From Nocardia sp. XZ_19_385 (lineage in GTDB: Bacteria > Actinomycetota > Actinomycetes > Mycobacteriales > Mycobacteriaceae): a stretch of 64,000 nucleotides of DNA. Of this stretch, positions 46,270 to 54,798 are shown piece after piece (position 1 is the stretch's first letter; each line of letters starts with the position of its first letter). The stretch covers positions 1,054,001 to 1,118,000 of the forward strand of contig NZ_JACVEE010000001.1 of assembly GCF_015355755.1 (NCBI RefSeq), given 5' to 3'. A program made the position numbers and the translations under genes. Below the pieces are notes generated by a model. The model did no database searches. It saw only the letters and a program-made list of their open reading frames with translations, and was not told where the DNA came from.

Positions 46270-47925
46270 TCATTTGGCGTCCCCGTAGCATTCCACCACC
46301 GCCGTCGTGAACGGGAAGCGGACCGGTGTCGGTCCGAAGGCGATCCGGCCCGCGGCTTCCGCCGCTGTCGCGATGGCCGCGGCGACCGTCTCGGCTTCCT
46401 CCGCCGGGCAGTGCACGATCACCTCGTCGTGCTGGAAGAAGACCAGCTCGGCCTGCAGCCCGGCGCGAGTCATGGTGTGCCGCAAGCCCGCCAGGACCAG
46501 CAGCGCCCAGTCGGCGGCGCTGCCTTGGACGACGAAGTTCCGGGTGAACCGGCCACGAGCGCGCGCCCTGGGAGTGCTGCCATATCCGCTGGGCGCTCCC
46601 GGGTCATAGTCCGGTTCGTCGGCCGAGAGCGGAGTGCAGGTGCGGCCCAACCAGGTTCGCACCAGGCGGCCCTCCTCGCCGGCGCGGGCCGCGTCGTCGA
46701 CATAGGCCATCGCCGCCGGATAACGGCGCCGCAGTTCGGCCATGTGGGTGAGCGCGTCACCGGAGGTCTGGCCGTAGATAGCGCCCAGCATCGCGAGCTT
46801 GGCCTGGGCGCGATCACCACCGAAGGCACGGGCCGCCAGGTCCGCGTACAGATCCTCGCCGCGACCGGCGACCTCCATCAGTCCCGGGTCCCGCGAGATC
46901 GCGGCGAGCACCCGGGGTTCCATCTGGTCGGCGTCGGCCACCACCAATCGCCAGCCCGGGTCGGCGCGGATCGCCTGCCGGACCACCTTCGGAATCTGCA
47001 GCGCCCCACCACCATTGGTCGTCCAGCGACCGGTGACCGTACCGCCGGGCTGATACTCGGGGCGAAAGCGGCCCTCGTGCACCCACTGCTCGAGCCAGGA
47101 CCAGCCGTTCGCGGTGTAGAGGCGGTACAGCGACTTGTAGGCCAGCAGCGGCGCCACCGCGGGATGATCGATCTCCTGCAGTTCCCATTTTCGCGTGGAG
47201 GACAGCAGAATCCCCGCGCGGGCAAAGGCTTTGATGATCTCGTTGGGCAGATCGGGCCGGACCCGCGCCCCGAAGGCTCGCGACACTTCATCGGCCAGCT
47301 CCACCATCCGGCGCGGTTCCCCGCCCGCGATGCGCTCGCCCAGCATCCGTTCCAGCAAATCGCGGTGCACGTCCGCGCGCCAAGGGATCCCGGCGCGGGA
47401 CATCTCCATGGCCACCAGCATGCCCGCCGATTCGGCGGCCACCAGCAGCCGCATGCGCTCCGGGTGCTCGGTTTTCGCCGTGCGCGCGACCTGCTCCGCG
47501 TAGACCTCCAGCAGTGCGGTGAACTCGTCCGTGCCGGTCGGTAGCGGCGCCGGGCCGGACTCGAACAGCGACGGCTGGGTCTCCGCAGCCCGCGCGGGTG
47601 CGTCCGCCGGTACCGGCAGGTTGTGCAGTCGCGCCCACGCCGCCGGCAACGAACGGGCCTGCCCCGACTGCCCCTCCTCATGACCGATCAGCAGCCCCTC
47701 CGCGACCTCCACGTCATAGCAACGCTCAACCCGCACCCCCGCCGCCAGCAACTGCCGATAGATCTCGCCGGTCGAACGCCACACCCACCGCTCGACCTCC
47801 GGCCGGGAACGCACCGCCTCGGCCAGCGACGCCTCGCGCAGCACCGGACCCGCGGGCCGGCCGTCCTGATCGAGCGGACACAGACACGCGCCCCCTTCCC
47901 CCGTCTCCGCGACCGCCCACCTCAT
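46270..47925 (-). CDS. Compact family A DNA polymerase (PolI-like, no nuclease site)
   Basis: 551 residues. Polymerase motif A is VVADADQMEPRVLA, motif B RAQAKLAMLGAIYGQTSG and motif C FFQHDEVIVH, with TGRWTTNGGGALQIPK in the thumb/palm. No 5' nuclease domain is present and the N-terminal 3'-5' exonuclease-like region lacks its DxE metal site (starts MRWAVAETGEGG). Annotated elsewhere as bifunctional exonuclease/polymerase, it is distinct from the main actinobacterial PolA. A repair or damage-tolerance role is plausible. The start at 47925 lacks a clear ribosome site. Confidence 0.9.
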   Translation of the reverse strand: MRWAVAETGEGGACLCPLDQDGRPAGPVLREASLAEAVRSRPEVERWVWRSTGEIYRQLLAAGVRVERCYDVEVAEGLLIGHEEGQSGQARSLPAAWARLHNLPVPADAPARAAETQPSLFESGPAPLPTGTDEFTALLEVYAEQVARTAKTEHPERMRLLVAAESAGMLVAMEMSRAGIPWRADVHRDLLERMLGERIAGGEPRRMVELADEVSRAFGARVRPDLPNEIIKAFARAGILLSSTRKWELQEIDHPAVAPLLAYKSLYRLYTANGWSWLEQWVHEGRFRPEYQPGGTVTGRWTTNGGGALQIPKVVRQAIRADPGWRLVVADADQMEPRVLAAISRDPGLMEVAGRGEDLYADLAARAFGGDRAQAKLAMLGAIYGQTSGDALTHMAELRRRYPAAMAYVDDAARAGEEGRLVRTWLGRTCTPLSADEPDYDPGAPSGYGSTPRARARGRFTRNFVVQGSAADWALLVLAGLRHTMTRAGLQAELVFFQHDEVIVHCPAEEAETVAAAIATAAEAAGRIAFGPTPVRFPFTTAVVECYGDAK

Positions 47926-47974
47926 GTCGCAGAGTCTCGCACCGGGCACCGACAGGTTCCCCCATGCGAGCGTT

Positions 47975-49069
47975 TCAGGGCGTGCACATGGCCGTCTCGA
48001 CGAAACGATCCAGCGCCGCGCTGAAGTTGCCGCTCGCGGCGTCGGTAACCGACAGCGAGAGACTGTGGCGCCCGTCCGGGCTGCGCAAGGCGAGTGAGCT
48101 GAACCCGTTGACGTAGCCGTTGTGCCCGTAGGCGACGCAGCCGTGGTCGTTCAGGCGGAACTCGTAGAGACCGAGACCGTAACCGTAGGAATCGTTCACG
48201 TGCCGGACAGCGCGCATCTCGTCGAGCAGGTGCGGTGGCAGTAGACGGCCGCCCAGCAGGCCGGTGAGAAACGTGTGCAGGTCCCGGGTGGAGGAGACGA
48301 TTCCACCGGCCGCCCAGACATAGGAAGGGTTTTGATCGGTGACGTCGATCAAACCACCGCCGTAGTCGTAATAGCCGTGGGCGTGCGGGCCGAGAATGTG
48401 GTCGAAGGTCTGCGGAACACCGGTGCGGAGCATGAGCAGCGGCAAGGTGATCCGGGCGTAGACATTGAAGTGATACGGCAGCCCAGAAGCTCGCTCGATC
48501 AACATCCCGGCCACGATGTAGTTGGTATTGGAATACCCCCAGCCACTACCGGGAGCGAACTTCAGCGGTTTGCCCGTCGCCCATCGCACGAAATCGGGCG
48601 GCTGCCATGTCCGGCGAATATCGGCGTAGGTATCCCCCACCATCGGCGCGAACCCTGCCCCGCCATTGAGATAGTCGAGCAGCCCACTGGTTTGGCCGAG
48701 AATCATCCGCACGGTAATCCGCGGGTCGATCCCGTAATCGGGCAGCCAACCGGCCACGGAATCGTCCAACCCGATGCGGCCGTCCCCGACAAGCTGCAAC
48801 AACGCGGTCGCGGTGATCGTCTTGGTAATACTGCCGATGCGAAAGCGGCTGCCCGCCGGAATCGGTTCCGGCCGCCCCAATTGCACAACCCCCGCCGAGC
48901 CATCCCAAACACCCGCGGGCGTCTGCACATGCGCTTGCACACCCGCCGCCCCGAGCGCGACGATTTCATCCAATGCGCGCTGCCAGGCGCCCGCCTCAGC
49001 GACGGCAGGGGTCTCGACAGATCCCGCGAACAATATCGCGGCAGACAGGACGAGCAGCACTCGACGCAT
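47975..49069 (-). CDS. Secreted beta-lactamase-family serine hydrolase
   Basis: 364 residues with a signal peptide (about 1-27). Active-site motifs are SITK (Ser80, Lys83), YSN (GWGYSNTNY) and HNG (YGHNGYVNG). It resembles Streptomyces R61-type D,D-carboxypeptidases and D-aminopeptidases and probably trims peptidoglycan peptides or D-amino-acid amides. It is paralogous to the enzyme at 43.3 kb, diverged and without a lipobox. The GTG at 49078 is an alternative start. Confidence 0.88.
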   Translation of the reverse strand: MRRVLLVLSAAILFAGSVETPAVAEAGAWQRALDEIVALGAAGVQAHVQTPAGVWDGSAGVVQLGRPEPIPAGSRFRIGSITKTITATALLQLVGDGRIGLDDSVAGWLPDYGIDPRITVRMILGQTSGLLDYLNGGAGFAPMVGDTYADIRRTWQPPDFVRWATGKPLKFAPGSGWGYSNTNYIVAGMLIERASGLPYHFNVYARITLPLLMLRTGVPQTFDHILGPHAHGYYDYGGGLIDVTDQNPSYVWAAGGIVSSTRDLHTFLTGLLGGRLLPPHLLDEMRAVRHVNDSYGYGLGLYEFRLNDHGCVAYGHNGYVNGFSSLALRSPDGRHSLSLSVTDAASGNFSAALDRFVETAMCTP

Positions 49070-49159
49070 TTCGCGCACAGTACTGGGAATGCGCCACCGA
49101 TACCGGCGACACGCTGGCGTTATCCCAAGACGTGAGTTCGCGCCGCCCGAACATTTCGC

Positions 49160-49912
49160 TTACCGCATCGCGACAAGTACCGCATCGGTGATCGACCGCC
49201 ACGCCACACCGGTTTCGGGGAATCCCGCCGCGGTCAGCTCGGCGGTGTGCCACGCAATTGGATGCGTCACACCCTGGACGTGCTCGTCCAAAATCGCACG
49301 GCTGGCGGCATATTCGTCGGCCAGCCCCGGGTCGGCGGCAACCAGCGCCCACCATTGCTCCCAATCCACCGCACCCGCCGCCCGCGCTCGCGCCTGATAG
49401 CCACGCTGAATGGTCTCGTCGATGGCATTGAGCATTGGTGTACCGGGATCCGGCATGTGATCGGCATTGACGAACACGCCACCGGGTCGCACCAATTTGG
49501 CCAGGTCCGCATACAACCGCGCGAGCGGTTCGGGCTGCATCCAATGCAGTGCCGTGGCAGTAAGCACCGCATCGAACGGCTCGGCCGACAACTCGTCCAG
49601 CCACCCCGGCTCCGACAAATCCGCCGTCACGAAAACGATCCGCCGATCCCCCTCGAACGCCCCCTTCGCAATCGCCAGCAACGTCGGATCCATATCCACC
49701 GCAACCGAATTCGCCTGCGGCAGCCGAGCAAACAACCGCCGGCTGATACTCCCCGTCCCACACGCCAAATCCAAAACCCGCGGACACGGCCCCACCGCCG
49801 CCTCCACCACATCGAGCATCACCCGAAACCGCTCCTCACGATCGGACATATAAAACTCCTGCTGCCGATCCCAACTCCCCTGCCACGACTCCCAGTCCAC
49901 GTATTCCTCCAT
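49160..49912 (-). CDS. Class I SAM-dependent methyltransferase
   Basis: 250 residues. Motif I VLDLACGTGSIS, motif II VAVDMDPTLL, and ADLSEPGWLDEL with FDAVLTATALHWM mark a Methyltransf_25-type enzyme. The tail (GVAWRSITDAVLVAMR) is like trans-aconitate methyltransferase relatives. Start chosen at 49912 (MEEYVDWESW), as the upstream residues look non-coding. Acceptor unknown. Confidence 0.87.
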   Translation of the reverse strand: MEEYVDWESWQGSWDRQQEFYMSDREERFRVMLDVVEAAVGPCPRVLDLACGTGSISRRLFARLPQANSVAVDMDPTLLAIAKGAFEGDRRIVFVTADLSEPGWLDELSAEPFDAVLTATALHWMQPEPLARLYADLAKLVRPGGVFVNADHMPDPGTPMLNAIDETIQRGYQARARAAGAVDWEQWWALVAADPGLADEYAASRAILDEHVQGVTHPIAWHTAELTAAGFPETGVAWRSITDAVLVAMR

Positions 49913-50027
49913 CGATCGCGTGCCACACCAGCAGTAGTCCCTCGGACACGGCACGCCGGACCAGGGCAAACGACCTTATCTCGGACGGAAAGCCGGAAAT
50001 GGGAGCGCACCAGAGCCCGGCGAGCCG

Positions 50028-50348
50028 CTATGCGCCGGGCTCCGGCCGATTCGCGACTATGTCGGCGTCGCGGCCGATCGGCCCTGTGGTGCCAGCGCCA
50101 CCTGGAGATCCAAGGTGGCTGAACACTTCAGCGTTGGCGCGGACGTAGCCCACCAACGGAGTGGGCACATCGTCTTCGTGATAGATCGCGTCTACTGGGC
50201 AAACAACCTCGCATGCGGCACATTCGACGCACTCGACCGGATGGATGTACATCATGCGGTTGCCTTCGTAGATGCAGTCCACCGGACATTCCTCAACGCA
50301 CGCCCGGTCCAGGATGTCCACGCAACTTTCGGTGATCACGTAGGTCAC
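50028..50348 (-). CDS. fdxA: 7Fe-8S ferredoxin (FdxA type)
   Basis: 106 residues from a GTG. Cluster ligands are visible as C9-x7-C17-x3-C21P for the [3Fe-4S] centre and C40-x2-C43-x2-C46-x3-C50P for the [4Fe-4S] centre. The start overlaps the MFS stop (GTGA, 4 bp) behind AGAGGAGA, so it is translated with the BKACE-MFS unit. A low-potential ferredoxin in this operon implies an oxygenase or reductase step encoded elsewhere. Confidence 0.93.
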   Translation of the reverse strand: MTYVITESCVDILDRACVEECPVDCIYEGNRMMYIHPVECVECAACEVVCPVDAIYHEDDVPTPLVGYVRANAEVFSHLGSPGGAGTTGPIGRDADIVANRPEPGA

Positions 50349-51571
50349 TGAATTCTCCTCTTGCGCAACGTGACACCCATCGCCACCAAGCTGGCGAGCA
50401 TCAGACCGGCCCACCCCCACAGATAGCTGTCGGTCATGTCGTTGAGAAGCCCGAGCGCGGGCGGGACAGCCACGATGAAGATCTGATTGATCGCCATCGC
50501 GAGGCCCAGCGCGAATCCGGTCTTGTCCGGTGGGGCCGACTCGGCCACATAAGCGACCCAGGGCCCATACCAGCCGAAACCGAAGAACCCGATCCAGGCC
50601 AGCAGTACCGCGGCAATCCAAATGTTGTGCAGCGGAAGGAATATCAGCATCAGCAGTCCCGCGGACACCGCGGCGAGGCAGGTAAGCACCGGAATGTACC
50701 GTCCGCCACGGCTGCGATCGCTCCACGCGGCCAGCAGAATTCGACCGGCGACACCTGCCACCTGGGCGACAAAGAGAACAAGTGCCGCACGACCGAGATC
50801 GATCGATGCAACCGAATGCAGATACGGGACAGTGAAGACCAGCACACCCCACTGCACTGCGATCAGCGCAACCCCGGAGATCGCGATCCGCACCATGGAC
50901 GGACTGCGCACCATGGCGAGGCGCGCCCCGACCCCCGCCTTGATCGAGGCGGCCGGGGCATTGCCGGTGGTCTTCGGGGCACCCGGCGAGCGGTAGAAGT
51001 AGATGAAAATGCAGGCACCCGCCAGCGCTACCAAACCGCCGGCCAGGAAGCAGGCCTGCCACCCGAAACTCACCGCGATGATCGGCAGGGTCAAAGCCGC
51101 GATCGCACCTCCGAGCGGCAGACCCGCTTGCCGGATACCCATCGCGAAGCCGCGCTGCGCCGGACCGAACCACTGCGCCACCGACTTGCTGCCGCCGGGT
51201 TGCGCGGTGCTGTATCCGGCGCCTACCAGCACCAGCACCAGCAGCAAGGCCGTGTACCCGGACACCACAGTTCCGAGCAGCAGCGCGACCGCTACCACCA
51301 CGGTGCCGACCCCCACCACCAGCCGTTCGCTGTAACGATCGAGAAGTTCACCAGCGGCCAGCAATCCGAGGATGGGGACCAACTGCGCGGCCGAAACCAG
51401 CAGCCCCAACTGCGTGGAACTCAAATGCAGATCGTTCTGGATATACCCGCCGATCGCCCCGATTCCTTGGACGAAAAAACACGCGCCCGCCTGGGTCACC
51501 GTTGCGATCAGCAGAATGACCCACCGATAGGACGATGCCTGCGCTGCCCGAGTATCTGGGTCTACGACCAT
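50345..51571 (-). CDS. MFS transporter
   Basis: 408 residues, 12 helices, with LLAAGELLDRYSERLVVGVG as the loop 2-3 motif and a related AAWSDRSRGGRYIP in loop 8-9. It resembles organic-acid carriers (OFA/CynX-like). The ATG at 51571 shares its first base with the stop of the BKACE gene (TGATG). It probably imports the acid that the BKACE enzyme cleaves. Confidence 0.9.
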   Translation of the reverse strand: MVVDPDTRAAQASSYRWVILLIATVTQAGACFFVQGIGAIGGYIQNDLHLSSTQLGLLVSAAQLVPILGLLAAGELLDRYSERLVVGVGTVVVAVALLLGTVVSGYTALLLVLVLVGAGYSTAQPGGSKSVAQWFGPAQRGFAMGIRQAGLPLGGAIAALTLPIIAVSFGWQACFLAGGLVALAGACIFIYFYRSPGAPKTTGNAPAASIKAGVGARLAMVRSPSMVRIAISGVALIAVQWGVLVFTVPYLHSVASIDLGRAALVLFVAQVAGVAGRILLAAWSDRSRGGRYIPVLTCLAAVSAGLLMLIFLPLHNIWIAAVLLAWIGFFGFGWYGPWVAYVAESAPPDKTGFALGLAMAINQIFIVAVPPALGLLNDMTDSYLWGWAGLMLASLVAMGVTLRKRRIQ

Positions 51572-52851
51572 CACGCAACCGCCCGTTCGTCGTCGAAGCG
51601 GCCGAGCGGCGAACTCAGGTGCCGCGTCATCAGATCATCACGGATCAACCGCATGCCCAGCCGATCGAATACGCCATGACTGTCGAGTTCGAGATCGACA
51701 CCATTCGCCTCCAGCTCACGTTTTGCGATCGCCGCCAGCTCCACGTTGTCGGAGGGACACACCCGACCGTCCCCATCCACGGCGTATGGCGTGTCCTCCA
51801 TCCCTACTCGCACGAGATCGACCCGGCTGCCCGGCTGCGCCGCATAGGTCACCAATCGTCTTAGGGCGCAGGCATTCTCGCCGCGGCGCGGTCCCACATC
51901 GAGCGGACGGAAGTGCTCCGAAGCCTGCTGCGGGATCACGGCCGCCCCGACGGAGATGGTGACATTCCGCCGTTTGGCGCCGGGCTCCCCGAGGTCGTAC
52001 TCCAGACTCTTGGCTAGATCGACCACGCGCTGAAACTCGGCATAGGACTCGGGGAACGGCAGTCGCGGCGAGAAGCCGAACAGCAACGTGATGTTCAGCT
52101 GGCCGGAGCTCCCCAGGCGCATCGCCGGATGCTCGATGGCATAGCGGGTCATCGCGTAGCTACGCATCAGCTGCACCCACTCGACTTCGTGGAACAGATT
52201 GAGTCTGCGTCGAGCGGCGATGGCGTTCGAGTAGACCTCGAACTGGATCATGGGCGAGGTCTTGCCGTACACAGCTCCGTTCGTAGTCGAGTACGTGTCC
52301 AGCCGAGCGTCTTGGAGATTGCTCGAGGGCTCATGTGCGGCCATCAGCTCCAGGAATCGCGGACTGGACACGAGATCTAGATCCAGCTCACCGAATTGCC
52401 GCTCCATGTCGGTGATGATCTGCAACTCCACCGCTGCTTGGATCGTGACGAAGTGTGCCCCGCCCAGATGTAGTGGCAACGCGCACTGGCTGACTCGCTC
52501 CCATTCGCCGTACCTGCGGATCCGATCGCGGACCTCACCGCCGTTGCGGCTCGCGCCGAAGCTGATCATCAGCCCGTCCATGCCTCGCTGGATCCCTCGG
52601 CTGACCTCCTCGTAGAGCGCATTATCGGTGGTCTGCTCGCGGGTCAGCGGGTTCCGCGCGTGATAGTGGTAATAGCGGCATCCCAGCTCGTACAGCGACT
52701 CGGCCTCGGCAACCAAGGCATCCTGGGCCGTTCTGATAGTCGCGCCGGTGCAGATACCATCCAGGACCGTATCCCCCGTCAAACGATGATTCCCTGGTGT
52801 GAACTTCGCGCCTGTCGATGCGCAACCCAGTATTACTTTCCGACGTGCCAC
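51571..52851 (-). CDS. BKACE (DUF849) beta-keto acid cleavage enzyme-like protein
   Basis: 426 residues from GTG, longer than typical BKACE (about 300). The zinc motif is YYHYHARNPLTR (HxHxR variant) and the C-terminal VRVGMEDTPY matches the family's VRVGxED. BKACE enzymes condense acetyl-CoA with a beta-keto acid to give acetoacetate and a CoA thioester. Insertions (about 95-230) suggest an unusual substrate. It is the first gene of a coupled BKACE-MFS-ferredoxin unit downstream of padR. Confidence 0.82.
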   Translation of the reverse strand: MARRKVILGCASTGAKFTPGNHRLTGDTVLDGICTGATIRTAQDALVAEAESLYELGCRYYHYHARNPLTREQTTDNALYEEVSRGIQRGMDGLMISFGASRNGGEVRDRIRRYGEWERVSQCALPLHLGGAHFVTIQAAVELQIITDMERQFGELDLDLVSSPRFLELMAAHEPSSNLQDARLDTYSTTNGAVYGKTSPMIQFEVYSNAIAARRRLNLFHEVEWVQLMRSYAMTRYAIEHPAMRLGSSGQLNITLLFGFSPRLPFPESYAEFQRVVDLAKSLEYDLGEPGAKRRNVTISVGAAVIPQQASEHFRPLDVGPRRGENACALRRLVTYAAQPGSRVDLVRVGMEDTPYAVDGDGRVCPSDNVELAAIAKRELEANGVDLELDSHGVFDRLGMRLIRDDLMTRHLSSPLGRFDDERAVA

Positions 52852-52899
52852 CTGATTCCCCTAAATCTCAACGGAACGACCGGACCCACCCCACGGACA

Positions 52900-52913
52900 G
52901 GTACGGCCGTACC
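52900..52913. promoter_or_regulatory. Perfect 14-bp palindrome upstream of BKACE
   Basis: GGTACGGCCGTACC is a perfect palindrome 49 bp upstream of the BKACE start, between padR and BKACE. It could be an operator for PadR or for the nearby GntR regulator. Confidence 0.55.
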
Positions 52914-52942
52914 ACAAACAAATCATGTGGTTCCGGGGCGCA

Positions 52943-52963
52943 GTAAGTGCAGATTGCACTTAC
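52943..52963. promoter_or_regulatory. 21-bp palindrome overlapping the padR stop
   Basis: GTAAGTGCA (52943-52951) and TGCACTTAC (52955-52963) are perfect inverted arms around GAT. It overlaps the padR stop codon and lies in the BKACE promoter region. A related CACTT/AAGTG dyad occurs upstream of padR (53364-53380). Confidence 0.65.
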
Positions 52964-53313
52964 CTGCTCGCGCCCTGCAGTCCAGCGAGATTCGAGTGCA
53001 GATGCAGCCATTGATCGATGGTGTTACGCGCGTCGCGCAGCGATATTGCCCGCTCGTTGAGGGCCGCGGAGCCCAGCGGCGTAGTGGTGTATATCTTGCG
53101 CCGCGGACCCTTGTCGGAGCGACCGACCTCATGCACCACAAGGCCTTTGCGCTCGAGCGCGTGCAACCGCCGGTACAACGCACCCGGGCCGTCGAGCACT
53201 CGGATCCCCAGCCCCTCCAGCCTGCTGAGCAGCGAATATCCATGGTCGGCCCGCTCGGCCAGCAACAGCAATAGCGCACCGTCGACAATATGGCTGTTTA
53301 TTGCCGGAATCAT
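52960..53313 (-). CDS. PadR-family regulator
   Basis: 117 residues. ALLLLLAERADHGYSLLSRL is the PadR opening; GALYRRLHALERKGLVVHE is the recognition helix and KGPRRKIYTTTPLGSAAL the wing. The start at 53313 follows AGGGGAGG. PadR proteins typically repress catabolic or detoxification genes until a phenolic or other acid binds. It precedes the BKACE operon by about 108 bp, with palindromes in between. Confidence 0.88.
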   Translation of the reverse strand: MIPAINSHIVDGALLLLLAERADHGYSLLSRLEGLGIRVLDGPGALYRRLHALERKGLVVHEVGRSDKGPRRKIYTTTPLGSAALNERAISLRDARNTIDQWLHLHSNLAGLQGASR

Positions 53314-53467
53314 TACGTGTGCCTCCCCTATTTCATGCCGAGAGGCAGTGCGCCCGAATCTCGGCACTTCTCATCAAAGTGTTCCGACCCGAGTTTCAAT
53401 CATCCAGTCGCGCTCCGCAATTCACGCTGCCAGCGTATTCGAAACCTAAACATTCGCTTAACGTTGT

Positions 53468-53899
53468 TCAGGCTTGAAATACGGCTTCGTCGTCAGCGAA
53501 TGCCTTGAACTCCAGTGCATTACCCGACGGGTCCAGGAAAAACATGGTCCACTGCTCCCCTGATTCTCCCTCGAAACGCACATACGGCTCGATCACGAAA
53601 TCCAGCTCCGCAGCCCGCAGCCTGTCCGCGAGTTCATGGAATTCAGGAATCGTCAGAATTACACCGAAGTGCGGAACCGGCACATCGTGGCCGTCGACGG
53701 GGTTGTGGATCCGCTGTGCCCGGGTCGGCGCGAGGTGAGTGACGAATTGATGGCCGTGCAAGTTCCAGTCCACCCAACTGGCGGAGCTGCGCCCCTGCGG
53801 CAGGCCGAGAGTCCCGCCGTAGAACGCCCGCGCAGCGTCCAGATCGTCCACAGGCATGGCCAGATGGAACCGTGGGATCGGGGAATCGAGAACCGCCAT
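53468..53899 (-). CDS. VOC/glyoxalase-family protein
   Basis: 143 residues. [22 protein letters not shown] opens the VOC fold; [14 protein letters not shown] and the closing [16 protein letters not shown] carry the metal-ligand His/Glu positions. It resembles extradiol-dioxygenase-like glyoxalases acting on ring or acid intermediates. It is divergent from a GntR regulator. Confidence 0.87.
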   Translation of the reverse strand: MAVLDSPIPRFHLAMPVDDLDAARAFYGGTLGLPQGRSSASWVDWNLHGHQFVTHLAPTRAQRIHNPVDGHDVPVPHFGVILTIPEFHELADRLRAAELDFVIEPYVRFEGESGEQWTMFFLDPSGNALEFKAFADDEAVFQA

Positions 53900-53938
53900 C
53901 GCAGTACATCCTTCGTCGTGCCGCCACCTGATGTCGCG

Positions 53939-53948
53939 ATGTTAACAT
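53939..53948. promoter_or_regulatory. Palindromic operator in the VOC/gntR divergent promoter
   Basis: ATGTTAACAT is a perfect 10-bp palindrome 27 bp upstream of the gntR start and 40 bp upstream of the VOC start, suitable for a GntR-family dimer controlling both genes. Confidence 0.5.
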
Positions 53949-53974
53949 TAGGACATGACGAAAGGGAGCGGAAG

Positions 53975-54676
53975 ATGGGCACGCAGGGAGTGAGTCCCGC
54001 CCGTCGGCGCGGACTGGCCGACGAGGTCGCCGACAACATCAGGGAAGCCATCTTCACCGGCGTCTACGCGCCCGGAGAACAGATCCGCGAAGTGGAGTTG
54101 TCGGCCGCGCTGAAAGTCAGCCGTGGCCCGGTCCGCGAGGCGCTGCTGCGACTCGAACGCGAAGGTATGACGCGCAGCGAATGGCATCGCGGTGCCACGG
54201 TGGTGACATTGACTGCCGCGGACGTGGCGGAGTTGAGCAGTCTGCGTGGCGCATTGGACCGGCTGGCCGTGGAGCAAGTAGTTGCCCATGCCTCCGACGA
54301 GGACATCGCGCAAATCGAGCGGTCAGCGGCAGCCATGGACCGTGTCACCGACGAACACGAGATGGTTCGCTGCGACATGGCATTTCACGACGCCGTCTAC
54401 GCCGCAGCCGGGCATCAGCGGTTACAGGATGCCTGGCACGCGATCCGCTCGCAGGTCCACCTGCTCTTGCTGACCCGGATCGGCGTCAGTACCGAGGGAT
54501 ATCTGCCTCATGTGGCGGAAGAACACCGCCAACTGGCCGCCGCGTTGCGGTCCCGGAACGCTGAGGAGGCAATACACCTGTTCGCCGTACATCGCGGCCA
54601 TGCCGTCGACATCGTGACCACACCGGAGGATCCTACCTACCCGTCCGAACACCCCGCACCGGGCAAACGGGCCTGA
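53975..54676 (+). CDS. GntR-family regulator (FCD domain)
   Basis: 233 residues. Winged HTH about 10-75 (IREVELSAALKVSRGPVREA) and an all-helical FCD ligand domain (about 85-215) with metal-site residues in CDMAFHDAVYAAAG and HVAEEHRQLAAAL. FCD members respond to organic acids and control their catabolism. Start behind GGGAGCGG. It is divergent from the VOC gene and next to the BKACE operon, so both probably serve one pathway. Confidence 0.9.
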   Translation: MGTQGVSPARRRGLADEVADNIREAIFTGVYAPGEQIREVELSAALKVSRGPVREALLRLEREGMTRSEWHRGATVVTLTAADVAELSSLRGALDRLAVEQVVAHASDEDIAQIERSAAAMDRVTDEHEMVRCDMAFHDAVYAAAGHQRLQDAWHAIRSQVHLLLLTRIGVSTEGYLPHVAEEHRQLAAALRSRNAEEAIHLFAVHRGHAVDIVTTPEDPTYPSEHPAPGKRA

Positions 54677-54798
54677 CTTTTCCCCGCCTCGCATCTGCGG
54701 GCGAACCAGATTGCGGCCATTACGAATTCGCCGATACCGGCGCATGTGACGAGGTGGCACGGGTCATCCGCTGAAGTGACCCGGCGATATGAGCTGGT

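Noticed and set aside
50349..51173. N-terminal extension of the ferredoxin frame
   Set aside because: The frame is open through the MFS gene but only the last 106 residues are ferredoxin-like; a GTG with a good ribosome site marks the true start.
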